Shown here in pieces: positions 7,643-15,879 of a stretch of DNA of 64,000 nt. The notes beneath the pieces were generated by a model. The model was not told the DNA's origin. It saw only the letters and a program-made list of their open reading frames with translations, and searched no databases. This stretch comes from CAKZLS01 sp963701445. GTDB taxonomy: Bacteria; Pseudomonadota; Alphaproteobacteria; Rhodospirillales; Defluviicoccaceae. The stretch spans positions 62,001 to 126,000 of the forward strand of contig CAVPAM010000050.1 of NCBI GenBank assembly GCA_963701445.1, given 5' to 3'. The number at the start of each line of letters is the position of its first letter. Position 1 is the stretch's first letter. A program made the translations under genes and the position numbers.

Positions 7643-9034
7643 ATGGTGAACGGGATCCCGGGATCGAGCCATGGCAACGCCGCCGGAGCGTCAGCGCGCT
7701 CCGGCGCCTTGGCGCCTCCGAAACCGGGAACGTTCGCTTCCTCGGACGAGGGAACGGCGGGCAGCGGCGCCCCGGCGGCCATCGCCGCTTCCACCGGCCA
7801 GAACGGACAGGACTCCCCGCGCGCTGGTCTGATTGAGGAACTGGTCTCCAATTCCGCCCACTACCCGCTCGCCAACGCCGTTCTCGAAATTCTCCTTGTC
7901 CGCGAGGTGGGCTTTCAACTCGGTATCGAGGTTTTCGCCATGTTCGCCGCGGCGGTGGTGCAGGCCTATGTCCTTGTCCAAGCGAGGCGCGCCGCGGCGC
8001 CGCGCCCACTCCTTGGAAACCTCGTGGGCCCCACGGTCTTTTCGTTGATCACGGCCGTCGTTTCGGGGCCCGCCATGCTGGCATCCCCAAACTACGTCGC
8101 TTACTGGTTTTTTTCCGTTGTGATCGGGACGCTGCAGTGGGCTCAGCTTCGTCTGGACATCCGGGGAAAGGAGGCGCTGCTCCTGATGGAGAGCATGGTC
8201 CGGGCCTCGATCCTGCTGGCAACCTACTGGATCTTTGAGATCTTTATCGACCGCCATTATGCGACTCTCTCCGGGTTCCTCTCCGACAACAGCCATCTTT
8301 ACGTAACGATCGTGATCCCGGTCCTGGGTATTTTTCTGGGCATCGCCAATGTTTCCCGCCTTCGCTCCCGCGCCCTCCTTGCAAGTATGAACACGCGGCT
8401 CCAGACTCTCTCGGAATGGTGCTGGGGCTCCAACATCGTCTGCACCGCAATGAGTGACCCCGCCGCCCTGAAGCCAAGCCGGCAGATGCGCACGCTGTTG
8501 TTCATGGACATCCGGCGCTTCACTCCGTGGTGCGAACGGCACGTCGCCGCCGAAGTCACGGAGATGCTCGAGACCTTTTATCGCGCGTGTGAGGACGTCT
8601 GGTCCCGACACACATTCGTGTCGGCCCGGCTCACCGCCGATCAGATCCTTCTCGTCTTCGCCGATCCCGACGAAGCGGCACGCGCGGCCTTGGAACTTCG
8701 ATCCGAGGTCGAGGCCGCGCTCAGTCCCTACGGCCTGCGGGCCGGCATGGGGATCAACACCGGTCAGGTGGTGGAGGGACTGATCGGTGGACGAAGCAAG
8801 AAAGTATACGAGGTGGTGGGGGATTGTGCCAACGCCGCCAGTCGCATTTGCCAAGCCGCGAAGGGAGGAGAAATTCTTATTTCGGAGGCGTCGGCGCGGC
8901 GCCTGAAGCATCCTTTCGCGCTCGGACCTTCGTTCGAGGTATCGGCCAAAGGCAAGGACGGCGACATCAAGGTTTACAGGCTTGTCGGAGGCGAGGCATC
9001 GCCTGGCCCCGATTTCTCAGCGAGCCCTGTGTGA
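7643..9034 (+). CDS. membrane-anchored class III adenylate/guanylate cyclase
   Basis: 463 residues. A low-complexity Gly/Ala/Ser N-terminus is followed by five hydrophobic segments, for example AMFAAAVVQAYVLV and VTIVIPVLGIFLGIANV. A C-terminal class III cyclase domain begins near residue 280. The metal Asp lies in FMDIRRFT. The second metal motif is RLTADQ where the family usually has (K)xxGD, so the Gly and the base-selecting Lys are changed. The transition-state motif DCANAASR is intact. It starts 14 bp after the peroxidase gene and may be co-transcribed. It should make cyclic AMP or a relative, with unusual base selection or weakened activity. Confidence 0.85.
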   Translation: MVNGIPGSSHGNAAGASARSGALAPPKPGTFASSDEGTAGSGAPAAIAASTGQNGQDSPRAGLIEELVSNSAHYPLANAVLEILLVREVGFQLGIEVFAMFAAAVVQAYVLVQARRAAAPRPLLGNLVGPTVFSLITAVVSGPAMLASPNYVAYWFFSVVIGTLQWAQLRLDIRGKEALLLMESMVRASILLATYWIFEIFIDRHYATLSGFLSDNSHLYVTIVIPVLGIFLGIANVSRLRSRALLASMNTRLQTLSEWCWGSNIVCTAMSDPAALKPSRQMRTLLFMDIRRFTPWCERHVAAEVTEMLETFYRACEDVWSRHTFVSARLTADQILLVFADPDEAARAALELRSEVEAALSPYGLRAGMGINTGQVVEGLIGGRSKKVYEVVGDCANAASRICQAAKGGEILISEASARRLKHPFALGPSFEVSAKGKDGDIKVYRLVGGEASPGPDFSASPV

Positions 9035-9358
9035 ATGCCATCTGGTTTTTCGGTGATCATTCGGTTTTCTGCCCAGCCCCGGCTGGGGATGGCGCCAAAT
9101 CCCTAATGGTCCGACCGGCCTGTGCTTGATCTCGGTGCTTACGAGGACCTTGCCGAGAAAGGTGCCGCCTTTCCAGTTTCTTGACGGGCTGATGGGTCTG
9201 GAGCCGAACCCGCCGCCGCGGTTCGGGCAGACGTTGTCAAGGACATGCTCGACACACGTGGCGCGGAACGTGCACTCGTAAGTAAAGATGCGGGCTTCGA
9301 GCGAGCTGGGAGGCAACGCGGTGTTGCCGTGCTCGCAGGTCGGTCCGAGCTCAAGCAT
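9017..9358 (-). CDS. DUF1272 family protein with degenerate zinc-binding cysteines
   Basis: 113 residues. It begins MLELGPTCE and continues LPPSSLEARI...ECTF...VCPNRGGGF..RPISPSRNWKG, the full-length DUF1272 pattern with the typical NWKG..FLGK...KHRPV tail. DUF1272 proteins normally carry a set of CxxC-type zinc ligands. Here several are replaced: HG follows the first CE, Phe stands in ARIF, and Arg appears in CTFR and CPNR. Zinc binding is therefore probably lost. AAGGGGGGG precedes the ATG. The 3' end overlaps the convergent cyclase gene by 18 bp. It could be a decaying gene or a diverged paralogue. Confidence 0.7.
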   Translation of the reverse strand: MLELGPTCEHGNTALPPSSLEARIFTYECTFRATCVEHVLDNVCPNRGGGFGSRPISPSRNWKGGTFLGKVLVSTEIKHRPVGPLGIWRHPQPGLGRKPNDHRKTRWHSHRAR

Positions 9359-9539
9359 GCGCCCCCCCTTTTGCGGTCATCCGAACAATATACTGAAGAA
9401 CAACGGCGTCGAAGTCGATGAATATCGATTTCCATCACGCGAGCCCGGATCCGTTGCTTTCGTGGGCGCGAGGGTATTCCACTTGGAAACGGAAGAAGAA
9501 ATCCGAAGGGGACGCGCGCGGCGGCCAATTCCGCCGGCC

Positions 9540-10109
9540 TCAGCCGTCGATGCGCCGGAGTTCGGCGCGGAGGCGCTGTTCGACGGTGCCGTCGCGGACC
9601 CGCGTGAAGGACAGAGACATGCCGGCGCCGGTCAGCGTCCGGTCGTAGCTCTGCAGGACGTAGCCGCCGTCCTCGAGGAAGGACAGGAGATGCACGCGCA
9701 TCGCCCTGCCCTGGACATGGGCCCAGGCGAGGGACCCGCCGTCCAGCGCGCTTTCCGACGCCCCGGTCGCGGCGGCCGCGTCCGGCGGTACCGCCCGGTA
9801 CATGGGCCGGCCGTCCTTGTTGGGACGGAACTCCAGGAACTGGGAGTTGCGGCGCTGGGACTCGCCGAACTTGAACAGGGTCGTCTGCCATTCGACGACG
9901 AAGCCGTCTTCGCCGGCCGGCCGTATGGACACCCGGAGGTCGCGGGGCAGCATCTCCACGCTGGGCATCAGCGACTTGCCCACGTAGGTTCCGAAAAAGG
10001 GCTTGAGGAGAGACGAGTCCGCCCGGGCGGAACCGACGCCCCCAACGGCGCCAAACACGACACCGCCGGCCGCGAGGACAACCATCAACAATCGAAGCGC
10101 GCGTGTCAT
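9540..10109 (-). CDS. secreted protein of unknown function, paralogue of the gene at 29582
   Basis: 189 residues with a signal peptide (ending GSARADS) and no recognised domain. It shares length and much sequence with the product of 29582-30148: LKPFFGTY..., PRDLRV..IRP, GF...WQTTL, SLEF/FLEFRP, Y.LQSYDR.LT..GM.L.F..VR.G.VEQRL. The conserved QSYDR and VEQRL blocks suggest a compact beta-rich periplasmic domain. It lies 37 bp after a small gene on the same strand. No function can be assigned; the paralogy is clear from direct comparison. Confidence 0.8.
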   Translation of the reverse strand: MTRALRLLMVVLAAGGVVFGAVGGVGSARADSSLLKPFFGTYVGKSLMPSVEMLPRDLRVSIRPAGEDGFVVEWQTTLFKFGESQRRNSQFLEFRPNKDGRPMYRAVPPDAAAATGASESALDGGSLAWAHVQGRAMRVHLLSFLEDGGYVLQSYDRTLTGAGMSLSFTRVRDGTVEQRLRAELRRIDG

Positions 10110-10146
10110 GCTCTCATCCCTCCTGTCGACCCGCCCCCGAACGGGC

Positions 10147-10410
10147 TCACTCGGACGCGCCGGGCTTGCGGGGCAGATCGATCTTACGGGTCGCCTCGCT
10201 CCCCTTCAAGCCATACCCCTTGCGGATCTCCACGTTGCGCAGCATCACCTCGAGACAGGTCTTGTCCTCGAAGGCGCCCGCCGCCGGCTCCGCGTAGCGC
10301 GCCGCGAGGGTGTGGAACAGTTCCCGCTCGGTGGGCGAGAGCCGGTCGGCGACCCCCGCCACCTCGCCAAGGAGGGCCTTGATCTCGGCGTACTGGACCA
10401 GGTTCACCAT
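10147..10410 (-). CDS. small hypothetical protein
   Basis: About 87 residues from the ATG at 10410 (MVNLVQYAEIKALLGEV...). The frame stays open upstream, but that part looks non-coding and overlaps the region before aqpZ. The product is predicted helical and soluble, with a charged C-terminus (NVEIRKGYGLKG). No family recognised. It probably shares a transcript with the secreted-protein gene at 9540-10109. Confidence 0.5.
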   Translation of the reverse strand: MVNLVQYAEIKALLGEVAGVADRLSPTERELFHTLAARYAEPAAGAFEDKTCLEVMLRNVEIRKGYGLKGSEATRKIDLPRKPGASE

Positions 10411-10680
10411 GGTGTTGGACCATCCCTTCGCGATGCCCGGCAAACGCGCCGAGCCGCGGCACCCCTCATCGCGGTTCAGTCTGGCATCGCCAAGCCGGGC
10501 ATGCAAGGCCCCCCGCGGACCGGCGCCGCACAGGCGGCCGCCGGGAACGACGTTCCGACAATCATCCCCCTGCCCCGCTTTTGCGAGATCCGCCTCAACC
10601 GAATGTTGCAAAACCGGCTGGAATCGGGTTTTGTGCCGTCGGCTCGTGGTGAGCCTGGATCATTCGGAGGGGAAAATCTC

Positions 10681-11385
10681 ATGCCACTGTCACGCAAACT
10701 GGGGGCCGAGTTTCTCGGCACCTTTTGGCTCGTCTTCGGCGGTTGCGGTAGCGCCGTGCTGGCCGCCGGGTTTCCGGAACTGGGAATCGGGTTCGTCGGC
10801 GTATCCCTGGCTTTCGGTTTAACGGTTTTGACCATGGCCTACGCGGTGGGCCATATTTCCGGCGGGCATTTCAACCCGGCGGTGACCATCGGGCTGTGGG
10901 CCGGCGGGCGGTTTTCCACCGGCGAGATCATCCCCTACTGGATCGCGCAGGTGATCGGGGCCATCGCCGCCGCCGGGGCGCTGTACCTCATCGCCAGCGG
11001 CAACGCCGAGTTCGCGCTCTCCACCGGTTTCGCCTCCAACGGGTTCGGCGAGCATTCTCCGGGCGGGTATTCCATGAGCGCGGCCATCGCCGCCGAAATC
11101 ATCCTGACGTTCTTCTTCCTGATCATCATCCTGGGCGCGACGGACAGCCGCGCGCCGGCCGGCTTCGCCCCGCTGGCCATCGGCCTCGCGCTGACCCTGA
11201 TCCATTTGATCAGCATTCCGGTGACCAACACCTCGGTGAACCCGGCGCGAAGCACGGGCCAGGCTATTTTCGTCGGCGACTGGGCGCTGATGCAGCTCTG
11301 GTTCTTCTGGGTCATGCCGCTCATCGGCGGCGCGCTCGGCGGCTTCGTCTATCGTTGGCTTGGCAGCAAGGGCGAAAACGGTTAG
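10681..11385 (+). CDS. aqpZ: aquaporin Z
   Basis: 234 residues, six membrane helices and two half-helices with both NPA boxes intact (HFNPAVT and SVNPARS). Selectivity-filter residues match water-specific AqpZ: a His in LIHLISIP and the T..NPAR arrangement around NTSVNPARS. It should form a tetrameric inner-membrane water channel. The ATG at 10681 has GGAGGGG upstream. It is followed on the same strand by a sulfatase and a HAD phosphatase-like gene. Confidence 0.95.
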   Translation: MPLSRKLGAEFLGTFWLVFGGCGSAVLAAGFPELGIGFVGVSLAFGLTVLTMAYAVGHISGGHFNPAVTIGLWAGGRFSTGEIIPYWIAQVIGAIAAAGALYLIASGNAEFALSTGFASNGFGEHSPGGYSMSAAIAAEIILTFFFLIIILGATDSRAPAGFAPLAIGLALTLIHLISIPVTNTSVNPARSTGQAIFVGDWALMQLWFFWVMPLIGGALGGFVYRWLGSKGENG

Positions 11386-11415
11386 AAAAAAAGACACCTA
11401 GACGGTTGGTATCGA

Positions 11416-11440
11416 GGGGCCGGCGTTGAGCGTCGGCCCC
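11416..11440 (+). terminator. possible hairpin after aqpZ
   Basis: GGGGCCGGCG and CGTCGGCCCC form a 10-bp stem with a 5-base loop, but no T run follows. It may slow transcription or stabilise the aqpZ mRNA end. Confidence 0.35.
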
Positions 11441-11479
11441 CAACATAAAGAAAACAATGAAACCGGGAGGGAAGCAGAG

Positions 11480-13036
11480 ATGAAACGGACAGGGATTCAT
11501 GGGGTGCTCGGCGTCCTGGGCATGGCGCTTGCCGCGGTGCTGGCGGCGCCGGCGTTCGCGGAAGACCAGAAACCCAACATTCTGGTGATCTGGGGCGACG
11601 ACATCGGTCAATCCAACGTCAGCGCCTATACGCGCGGCATGGTGGGTTACCAGACCCCCAACATCGACCGGATCGCCAACGAGGGCATGATGTTCACCGA
11701 CTACTACGGCGAGCAGTCGTGCACCGCCGGGCGGTCGTCGTTCATCACCGGCCAGAGCGTGTTCCGCACGGGCTTGTCCAAGGTGGGCCTGCCGGGCGCC
11801 GAGCTGGGCATGCGGATCGAGGATCCCACCATCGCCGGCCTGCTCAAGGCCCGGGGCTACGTCACCGGCCAGTTCGGCAAGAACCACCTGGGCGACAAGG
11901 ACGAGCACCTTCCCACCAATCACGGCTTCGACGAATTCCTCGGCAACCTCTATCACCTCAACGCCGAGGAGGAGCCGGAACTCCCCGACTATCCCAAGGA
12001 TCCGGAGTTCCGCAAGAAATTCGGGCCGCGCGGCGTCATCAAGTCCGCCGCCGGCGGCGAGATCATCGACACCGGGCCGCTCACCCGGAAGCGCATGGAA
12101 ATCATCGACGACGAGACGGTGGACGCCACCCTCGACTTCATCGACCGGGCGCACAAGGACGGCAAGCCGTTCTTCGTGTGGTGGAACGGAACGCGCATGC
12201 ATTTCCGGACCCACGTGAAGCCGGAACTGCGGGGCATTTCCGGTCAGAACGAATACGGCGACGGCATGGTCGAGCACGACATGCACGTGGGCAAGCTGCT
12301 CAAGAAGCTCGACGACCTCGGGATCGCCGACAACACCATCGTGTTCTATTCCACCGACAACGGGCCGCATATGAACACCTGGCCGGACGCCGGCTGGAAC
12401 CCGTTCCGCGGCGAGAAGAACACCAACTGGGAAGGCGGCTGGCGGGTGCCGTCGATGGTCCGCTGGCCCGGCAAGATCAAGTCCGGGACCGTGTCCAACG
12501 ACATCATGCACCACATGGACTGGCTGCCCACGTTTCTGGCGGCGGCCGGCGATCCGGATGTAAAGGCGCAACTCAAGGAGGGCGGCGTCACCGCCATGGG
12601 CCGCGAGTACAAGGTCCACCTGGACGGCTACAATTTCCTGCCCTACCTGACCGGACAGGAAGAGAAGGCGCCGCGCAAGGAGATCTTCTACTTCTCCGAC
12701 GACGGCGACCTGACGGCGCTCCGCTACAACGACTGGAAGCTGATCTTCATGGAACAGCGGATGGCCGGGACCCTCGCGGTTTGGGCCAATCCGTTCACGC
12801 CGCTGCGCGTGCCGCTGATCTTCAACCTGCGCCGCGACCCCTACGAGCGGGCGACGATCACGTCCAACACCTATTACGACTGGCTGCTCGACCACGCCTT
12901 CGCAATGGTGCCGGCCCAGGCCTACGTCGCCCAGTTCCTGGAAACCTTCAAGGCGTTTCCGCCGCGCCAGAAGGCGGCGAGCTTCAGCCTCGACCAGGCG
13001 ATGGAATTGCTCGAGACTCCCTCGGGCGCGAAGTAG
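11480..13036 (+). CDS. periplasmic arylsulfatase-type sulfatase
   Basis: 518 residues with a signal peptide (ending PAFAED). The alkaline-phosphatase-superfamily core starts KPNILVIWGDDIG, which supplies metal-binding Asp. The active-site motif CTAGRSS around Cys81 fits the CxAxR signature whose Cys is converted to formylglycine, so a sulfatase-modifying enzyme must be encoded elsewhere. Later features are GKNHLGD, STDNGPH with a further metal Asp, and EGGWRVPSMVRWPG. It hydrolyses sulfate esters; the substrate is unknown. The ATG at 11480 has GGGAGG upstream, and a strong terminator follows. Confidence 0.9.
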   Translation: MKRTGIHGVLGVLGMALAAVLAAPAFAEDQKPNILVIWGDDIGQSNVSAYTRGMVGYQTPNIDRIANEGMMFTDYYGEQSCTAGRSSFITGQSVFRTGLSKVGLPGAELGMRIEDPTIAGLLKARGYVTGQFGKNHLGDKDEHLPTNHGFDEFLGNLYHLNAEEEPELPDYPKDPEFRKKFGPRGVIKSAAGGEIIDTGPLTRKRMEIIDDETVDATLDFIDRAHKDGKPFFVWWNGTRMHFRTHVKPELRGISGQNEYGDGMVEHDMHVGKLLKKLDDLGIADNTIVFYSTDNGPHMNTWPDAGWNPFRGEKNTNWEGGWRVPSMVRWPGKIKSGTVSNDIMHHMDWLPTFLAAAGDPDVKAQLKEGGVTAMGREYKVHLDGYNFLPYLTGQEEKAPRKEIFYFSDDGDLTALRYNDWKLIFMEQRMAGTLAVWANPFTPLRVPLIFNLRRDPYERATITSNTYYDWLLDHAFAMVPAQAYVAQFLETFKAFPPRQKAASFSLDQAMELLETPSGAK

Positions 13037-13052
13037 GCGTCCCCGCCGATAG

Positions 13053-13086
13053 AAGCGCCGCCCCGGTCCGGGGCGGCGCTTTTTTC
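13053..13086 (+). terminator. intrinsic terminator after the sulfatase gene
   Basis: The stem AGCGCCGCCCCGG...CCGGGGCGGCGCT has a very short loop and is directly followed by TTTTTT. This is a textbook rho-independent terminator between the sulfatase and the HAD gene. Confidence 0.92.
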
Positions 13087-13104
13087 CATTGGAAGGGAGA
13101 GACC

Positions 13105-14088
13105 ATGAAACGCATCTTCGCAATCTTCGTATGCTTCCTGGCGGCCCTTCCCGCGGCCGCCACGGCGGACCCGCTGCCGTCCTGGAACGACGGGCCGGCC
13201 AAGACGGCCATCGTCGAATTCGTCGAGGCGGTCACCACCGAGGGCGGTCCCGATTATGTGCCGCCGGCGGAGCGGATCGCGGTGTTCGACAACGACGGCA
13301 CGCTGTGGTCGGAACAGCCGGTCTACGTGCAACTCGCCTTCGCGCTGGACCGGATCAAGGCGCTGGCCCCCGAGCACCCCGAATGGAAGGACACCCAACC
13401 GTTCAAGGCCGTGCTGGAGGGCGACCGCGACGCGCTGGCCGCCTCGGGGATGGAGGGCGTCGTCACGCTCGTCATGGCGTCCCACGCGGGCATGACCACC
13501 GACGAATTCTCCAAAGTCGTCACCGACTGGCTGGCGACGGCGCGTCATCCGCGTTTCGACCGGCCGTACACCGAACTGGTCTACCGGCCCATGCTGGAGC
13601 TGCTCGCCTACCTGCGGGCCAACGAGATCAAGACGTTCATCGTCTCCGGCGGCGGCATCGAGTTCATGCGGCCGTGGGCGGAGGCGGTCTACGGGATCCC
13701 GCCGGAGCAGGTGGTCGGCTCGTCCATCAAGACGGCGTACGAGGTGCGCGACGGCGTCCCGGTCATCGTCCGCCTGCCCGAGGTGGACTTCATCGACGAC
13801 AAGGCCGGCAAGCCCGTGGGCATCCAGAAATTCATCGGCCGGCGGCCCATCGCCGCGTTCGGCAACTCCGACGGCGACCTGCAGATGCTGGAGTGGACCA
13901 CGGCCGGCGACGGCAGGCGCCTCGGCGTGATCGTTCGCCACGACGACGCCGAGCGCGAATACGCCTACGACCGCGAGGGCCACGTGGGCCGCCTCGACGC
14001 CGCGCTCGACCGGGCGCCCGACGCCGGCTGGCTGGTGATTTCGATGAAATCGGACTGGTCCATGGTCTTCGGCGGCGACGGGCCCTGA
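13105..14088 (+). CDS. secreted HAD-superfamily hydrolase
   Basis: 327 residues with a signal peptide (ending AATADP). The HAD motif I is FDNDGTLWSEQP with the nucleophile and acid Asp. Motif II is FIVSGGG, and motif III/IV appear as K...GRRPIAAFGNSDGDLQML. The fold is that of phosphoserine-phosphatase-like HAD enzymes, but here it is exported. It lies 68 bp after the sulfatase, with a strong terminator between them and its own GGAAGGGAG ribosome site. Linkage to the sulfatase suggests use of extracellular ester substrates, which is inference. Confidence 0.88.
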   Translation: MKRIFAIFVCFLAALPAAATADPLPSWNDGPAKTAIVEFVEAVTTEGGPDYVPPAERIAVFDNDGTLWSEQPVYVQLAFALDRIKALAPEHPEWKDTQPFKAVLEGDRDALAASGMEGVVTLVMASHAGMTTDEFSKVVTDWLATARHPRFDRPYTELVYRPMLELLAYLRANEIKTFIVSGGGIEFMRPWAEAVYGIPPEQVVGSSIKTAYEVRDGVPVIVRLPEVDFIDDKAGKPVGIQKFIGRRPIAAFGNSDGDLQMLEWTTAGDGRRLGVIVRHDDAEREYAYDREGHVGRLDAALDRAPDAGWLVISMKSDWSMVFGGDGP

Positions 14089-14106
14089 TCCCGGAACAGC
14101 CCGATC

Positions 14107-15291
14107 TCAGAACAGCAGGAGACGCTTGACCACCTTGATCACTTCCTTGACGGGCAGTTGGGTGGCGCCGGCGATCATCAGCGGCACCACGGCGGCGGCG
14201 GCCACCGGCAGCAGCGCCGAGCGGCTGAACAGGAAGGTGGAGAGTTTCCGGGCGGCCGCGAATTCCTTGCCGGGGTCGGGAATGTCGGCCACCGCCGCCG
14301 TGTCGGCGTCCCCGGCGGCGCTGATGTTCTCGCCCAGGAGCGCGCGCTCGGCGGCGCGATGATGCCGGGTCGCCTGGGCACCGCACGCGAGCAGCGTATT
14401 TTCCTGTAACTCCTTGAGCGGCTTGCCGAAGGCCTGCAGCGGAGCGGCCAGCACCGCGAACACGATCGCCAGCCACCCCGCCATGACATAGCCGTAGGTG
14501 GCGCCAGACAGGTCGCCGCGCATCAGCTCGTCGGCGATGGCGGCGCCGACCACGCAACTGACGGCGAACACGAACGTGGTGTACGCGTTGGGATACTTGC
14601 CGACGAAGCCGAGGCCGGCGTAGCCGTCGGGATGGGTCGCCACCAGCCGCAAGTCCAGCGCCGCCAGCCGGCGCAGCAGCAGCGACCACACCACCAGCCG
14701 CCACAGCCAGCGCGACAGCAAGAACCAGAAGATCGTGTTGCTGACCGTCAGGCACCACCAGCCGGCCGCGGTCACGGACGATCCGCCGGCCGAGACATGG
14801 ACCGCCCACGAGGACGCTTCCGCGCGCTCGGCGTGGATCAGCGAGAACACGGAAAGGCCGATGGCGGCGAGAAGGCAGATGGCCTCGGCCAGGCGGCTGT
14901 CCCGCCGCCCCAGGGCCGTGGAGACCGCCTGGGCGGCCGGCTCGAAGGACCCGGGCGCGAGCAGGGGAGCCCGGGCGAACTGGCGGAGATGCGCGCGCAG
15001 GCGCTCCTCCACCTGCCGCTCCATGAGGATGAACAGGCCCACGGCGATAAAGAACCGCGTCCAGACACCGGGAGCCAGAAGGTAGGGTTTCGCGGCGAAC
15101 GGGCCCAGCGCGTCGCCGGCGGCGAGGCTCAGCAGCAGCGGCACGCCCCAGGCCAGCCCGACGAACAGGGCGGCCCGGGGACCCGAGCGGAGCGCGGTTT
15201 CGTGGAGCAGGTGGAGCCGCTTCTGCAACTCGTAGAACGGCCCGCCGCGCGCCACCAGGAAGTCGCCGATCTCGCCGTCGTGTTGGGTCAT
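14107..15291 (-). CDS. polytopic membrane protein of unknown function
   Basis: 394 residues from the ATG at 15291; a TTG nine codons upstream is possible, and neither has a strong ribosome site. About eight hydrophobic segments are visible, such as AALFVGLAWGVPLLLSLAA, LLAAIGLSVFSLIHA and LLPVAAAAVVPLMIAGA. A soluble loop near residues 320-370 is rich in Ala, Glu and Asp. No named family recognised. It is convergent with the HAD gene, whose stop is 19 bp away. Confidence 0.7.
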   Translation of the reverse strand: MTQHDGEIGDFLVARGGPFYELQKRLHLLHETALRSGPRAALFVGLAWGVPLLLSLAAGDALGPFAAKPYLLAPGVWTRFFIAVGLFILMERQVEERLRAHLRQFARAPLLAPGSFEPAAQAVSTALGRRDSRLAEAICLLAAIGLSVFSLIHAERAEASSWAVHVSAGGSSVTAAGWWCLTVSNTIFWFLLSRWLWRLVVWSLLLRRLAALDLRLVATHPDGYAGLGFVGKYPNAYTTFVFAVSCVVGAAIADELMRGDLSGATYGYVMAGWLAIVFAVLAAPLQAFGKPLKELQENTLLACGAQATRHHRAAERALLGENISAAGDADTAAVADIPDPGKEFAAARKLSTFLFSRSALLPVAAAAVVPLMIAGATQLPVKEVIKVVKRLLLF

Positions 15292-15879
15292 GGGGATCAG
15301 GTCCGTCCGGTTCAGCAAGGGAACCCGCAGACTAGAGCGGTTCCGCGCGGGATGGAATCAAAGGATGACATGGGGGGTGGGGGGGGGGTGTAACGCGTTT
15401 TTTGCAAAACAACCCCATGCACAGTAGAAATTCTCCGCAACCTATTGAAATATATGAATATTTGTAAACGCCCGTTGCCGCTCCGGAACGGTTAAGTCTA
15501 TGATATAAAACGAAAACTACCGGTACGTTGCCGGAACGTCCGGCCTTCGATGCCGCCATTTTCCGTCCTATCGGTGGGCAAAATCACGAAATATCCCCCG
15601 CGAAACGCGAGTTACGGCGGTTTGTCGGGGCGCGGGAGACCGCCGACGGACTGAACCTGGATCGAATGCGGATCCGGACGCGGGTGGCCACGTGGCCGGC
15701 TTGGACATCGATCGCGCGCCCGGAACCCACCGATCGCGCGATTGAATTGCTCGCTTGCCATATGGCCCATTTGGGGGTATTTGGTTTGGGGGGTGAAGGT
15801 AAGGGGGTGGACGCGCCAAGGCGTAAGGCTTTGTCCCTTGGTGGTTCTGCGTTGGCAGAGAGATCGAGAGGAAATCGCC
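15292..15879. other. 590-bp intergenic region
   Basis: It contains the second G-tract element (15364-15440), followed by a lower-GC stretch with no supported gene, then the ribosome site of the GGDEF gene. Its promoter should lie here, but no confident -35/-10 pair was picked. Confidence 0.5.
15364..15440. repeat. dispersed G-tract intergenic element, copy 2
   Basis: A G-rich tract broken by single T residues, an A/T spacer, then ACAACCCCATGCACAGTAGA, as in the copy at 618-693. Both copies lie between genes and share orientation. Confidence 0.65.

Noticed and set aside
11321..13123. A 600-codon minus-strand frame through the sulfatase
   Set aside because: Antisense shadow; the sulfatase on the other strand has its signal peptide, active-site motif and ribosome site.
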